A DNA stretch of 64,000 nucleotides. Source: AP-15 sp963724435 (GTDB lineage Bacteria; Pseudomonadota; Alphaproteobacteria; ATCC43930; CGMCC-115725). The stretch lies in the NCBI GenBank assembly GCA_963724435.1, contig CAVRUN010000014.1:124001-188000 (forward strand), written 5' to 3'. Position numbers and translations under genes: made by a program. Below are positions 63,324 to 64,000 of this stretch, piece after piece. Numbering within the stretch: position 1 is the stretch's first letter; every line of letters begins with the position of its first letter. A model generated the notes under the pieces. The model did no database searches. It was not told the origin of the DNA and worked only from the letters and a program-made list of their open reading frames with translations.

Positions 63324-64000
63324 TCAGTTATCGGCCGCCGGCGCCGCGGCGACAGCGGGGGTCGGGGCCGGCGCTAGTGCCGGATTAACGACTTCCCCAT
63401 CACGAGTCAGCAGGCTAGCCTTAACGATCTCGTCATTCGCATCGATCGCCAACTTGCCCTCCTTGTCGACGATCAGACTGAGGAACGACAATAAGTTACG
63501 AGCGTAAAGCTGGCTGGCATCAGTGGCGATCCGCGACGGATAATTGAGGTGGCCAATGATCTTGACCCGATTAGCGGTGCTGACGACTTCGCCGGGTCGG
63601 CTGCCCTCGACATTGCCGCCGGCCTCGACGGCGAGATCGACAATCACCGATCCCGGCGCCATTTCGGTAACCATTGCTTCGGTCAACAACACCGGCGCGC
63701 GGCGCCCCGGGATCAACGCGGTGCAAATTACGACGTCGGTGCGCCGCAACGCCTCGATAATCCTCTCGCGCTGCCGCCGCTGATAATCCTCACCCATTTC
63801 ACGGGCATAGCCGCCGGCCGTCTCGGCCGACCGAGCCGCTTCGTCATCGACTGTGATAAAAGTCGCTCCCAGGCTCTCGACCTGCTCCTTGGCGGCGGCG
63901 CGCACATCCGTGGCGGAGACGATCGCGCCAAGGCGGCGGGCGGTGGCGATCGCCTGCAATCCCGCGACCCCCGCACCCATGACCAGGACCCGCGCCGCCT
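63324..64000 (-). CDS. pntAA: NAD(P) transhydrogenase subunit alpha part 1, C-terminal portion
   Basis: About 225 residues; the 5' part lies beyond the window. VMGAGVAGLQAIATARRLGA is the NAD(H)-binding Rossmann motif of domain I. GGYAREMGEDYQRRQRERII and TALIPGRRAPVLLTEAMV are the mobile loop and adjacent conserved parts. The C-terminus ends in an Ala/Pro-rich linker (APAPTPAVAAAPAADN). Soluble, membrane-associated NADH-binding subunit. Confidence 0.96.
   Translation of the reverse strand, partial: AARVLVMGAGVAGLQAIATARRLGAIVSATDVRAAAKEQVESLGATFITVDDEAARSAETAGGYAREMGEDYQRRQRERIIEALRRTDVVICTALIPGRRAPVLLTEAMVTEMAPGSVIVDLAVEAGGNVEGSRPGEVVSTANRVKIIGHLNYPSRIATDASQLYARNLLSFLSLIVDKEGKLAIDANDEIVKASLLTRDGEVVNPALAPAPTPAVAAAPAADN

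Overview
The window looks like chromosomal DNA of a high-GC alphaproteobacterium. The order is uncertain; Rhodospirillales-like or Hyphomicrobiales-like are both possible. Supporting signs are a three-subunit proton-translocating transhydrogenase (pntAA/pntAB/pntB), a COQ9-family gene and def beside rpsU, a TIGR02444-family gene, a membrane-anchored cytochrome c next to kdsB-pheA, and a YejA/YejB-type peptide transporter. No rRNA, tRNA or CRISPR array was seen.

Bases 1-25.7 kb are mostly intact metabolic genes: two amidases, two manganese-catalase paralogues (one lacking a metal-ligand Glu), kdsB-pheA, a cytochrome c, an inositol-monophosphatase-family phosphatase, a two-gene remainder of a yej transporter operon, a 2-hydroxyacid dehydrogenase, a Na+/H+ antiporter, a lone CoxL-like molybdenum hydroxylase, panB, a class III aminotransferase, a ferric-reductase-like membrane protein and phosphonoacetate hydrolase. 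Between 19.9 and 22.6 kb lie three tandem paralogous exported proteins. They share a signal peptide and combine Asn/Gly/Gln/Tyr-rich low-complexity repeats with a ~46-residue module present in 1, 3 and 0 copies. This is the most novel-looking intact system here.

From 26.2 to 35.7 kb is an insertion-sequence graveyard: IS630, IS110, IS66 and IS5/IS1182-type remnants, one ISNCY-type element with an intact transposase, and an IS21 element with broken istA and istB. Between them are an HTH gene, a truncated SprT-like gene, an HNH protein and a decayed PEP-CTERM gene. From 35.8 to 47.8 kb a colinear minus-strand operon encodes a Wzx/Wzy-type exopolysaccharide pathway: initiating phosphoglycosyltransferase, two GT2 and one GT4 glycosyltransferases, polymerase/ligase, BY-kinase-like ATPase with an atypical P-loop, Wza-like exporter, glycoside hydrolase, Wzz/GumC and flippase. 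The exporter and hydrolase genes each carry an apparent frameshift.

From 47.8 to 49.9 kb there are more IS remnants (IS256, IS110). They abut a decayed minus-strand operon of a phage- or satellite-like mobile element (49.8-56.4 kb) with a VapE/primase-like gene, a VWA-domain gene and small genes joined by ATGA overlaps. Several of its genes carry in-frame amber or ochre codons and frameshifts, and a cluster of CATTTCCC repeats may be its control region. From 56.5 kb to the end is core chromosome again: DUF465 proteins, ubiX, purE-purK, COQ9, def, rpsU and the pnt operon.

Single-base frameshifts recur in otherwise healthy-looking genes (TPR gene, Wza, glycoside hydrolase), so some lesions could be assembly errors rather than biology.
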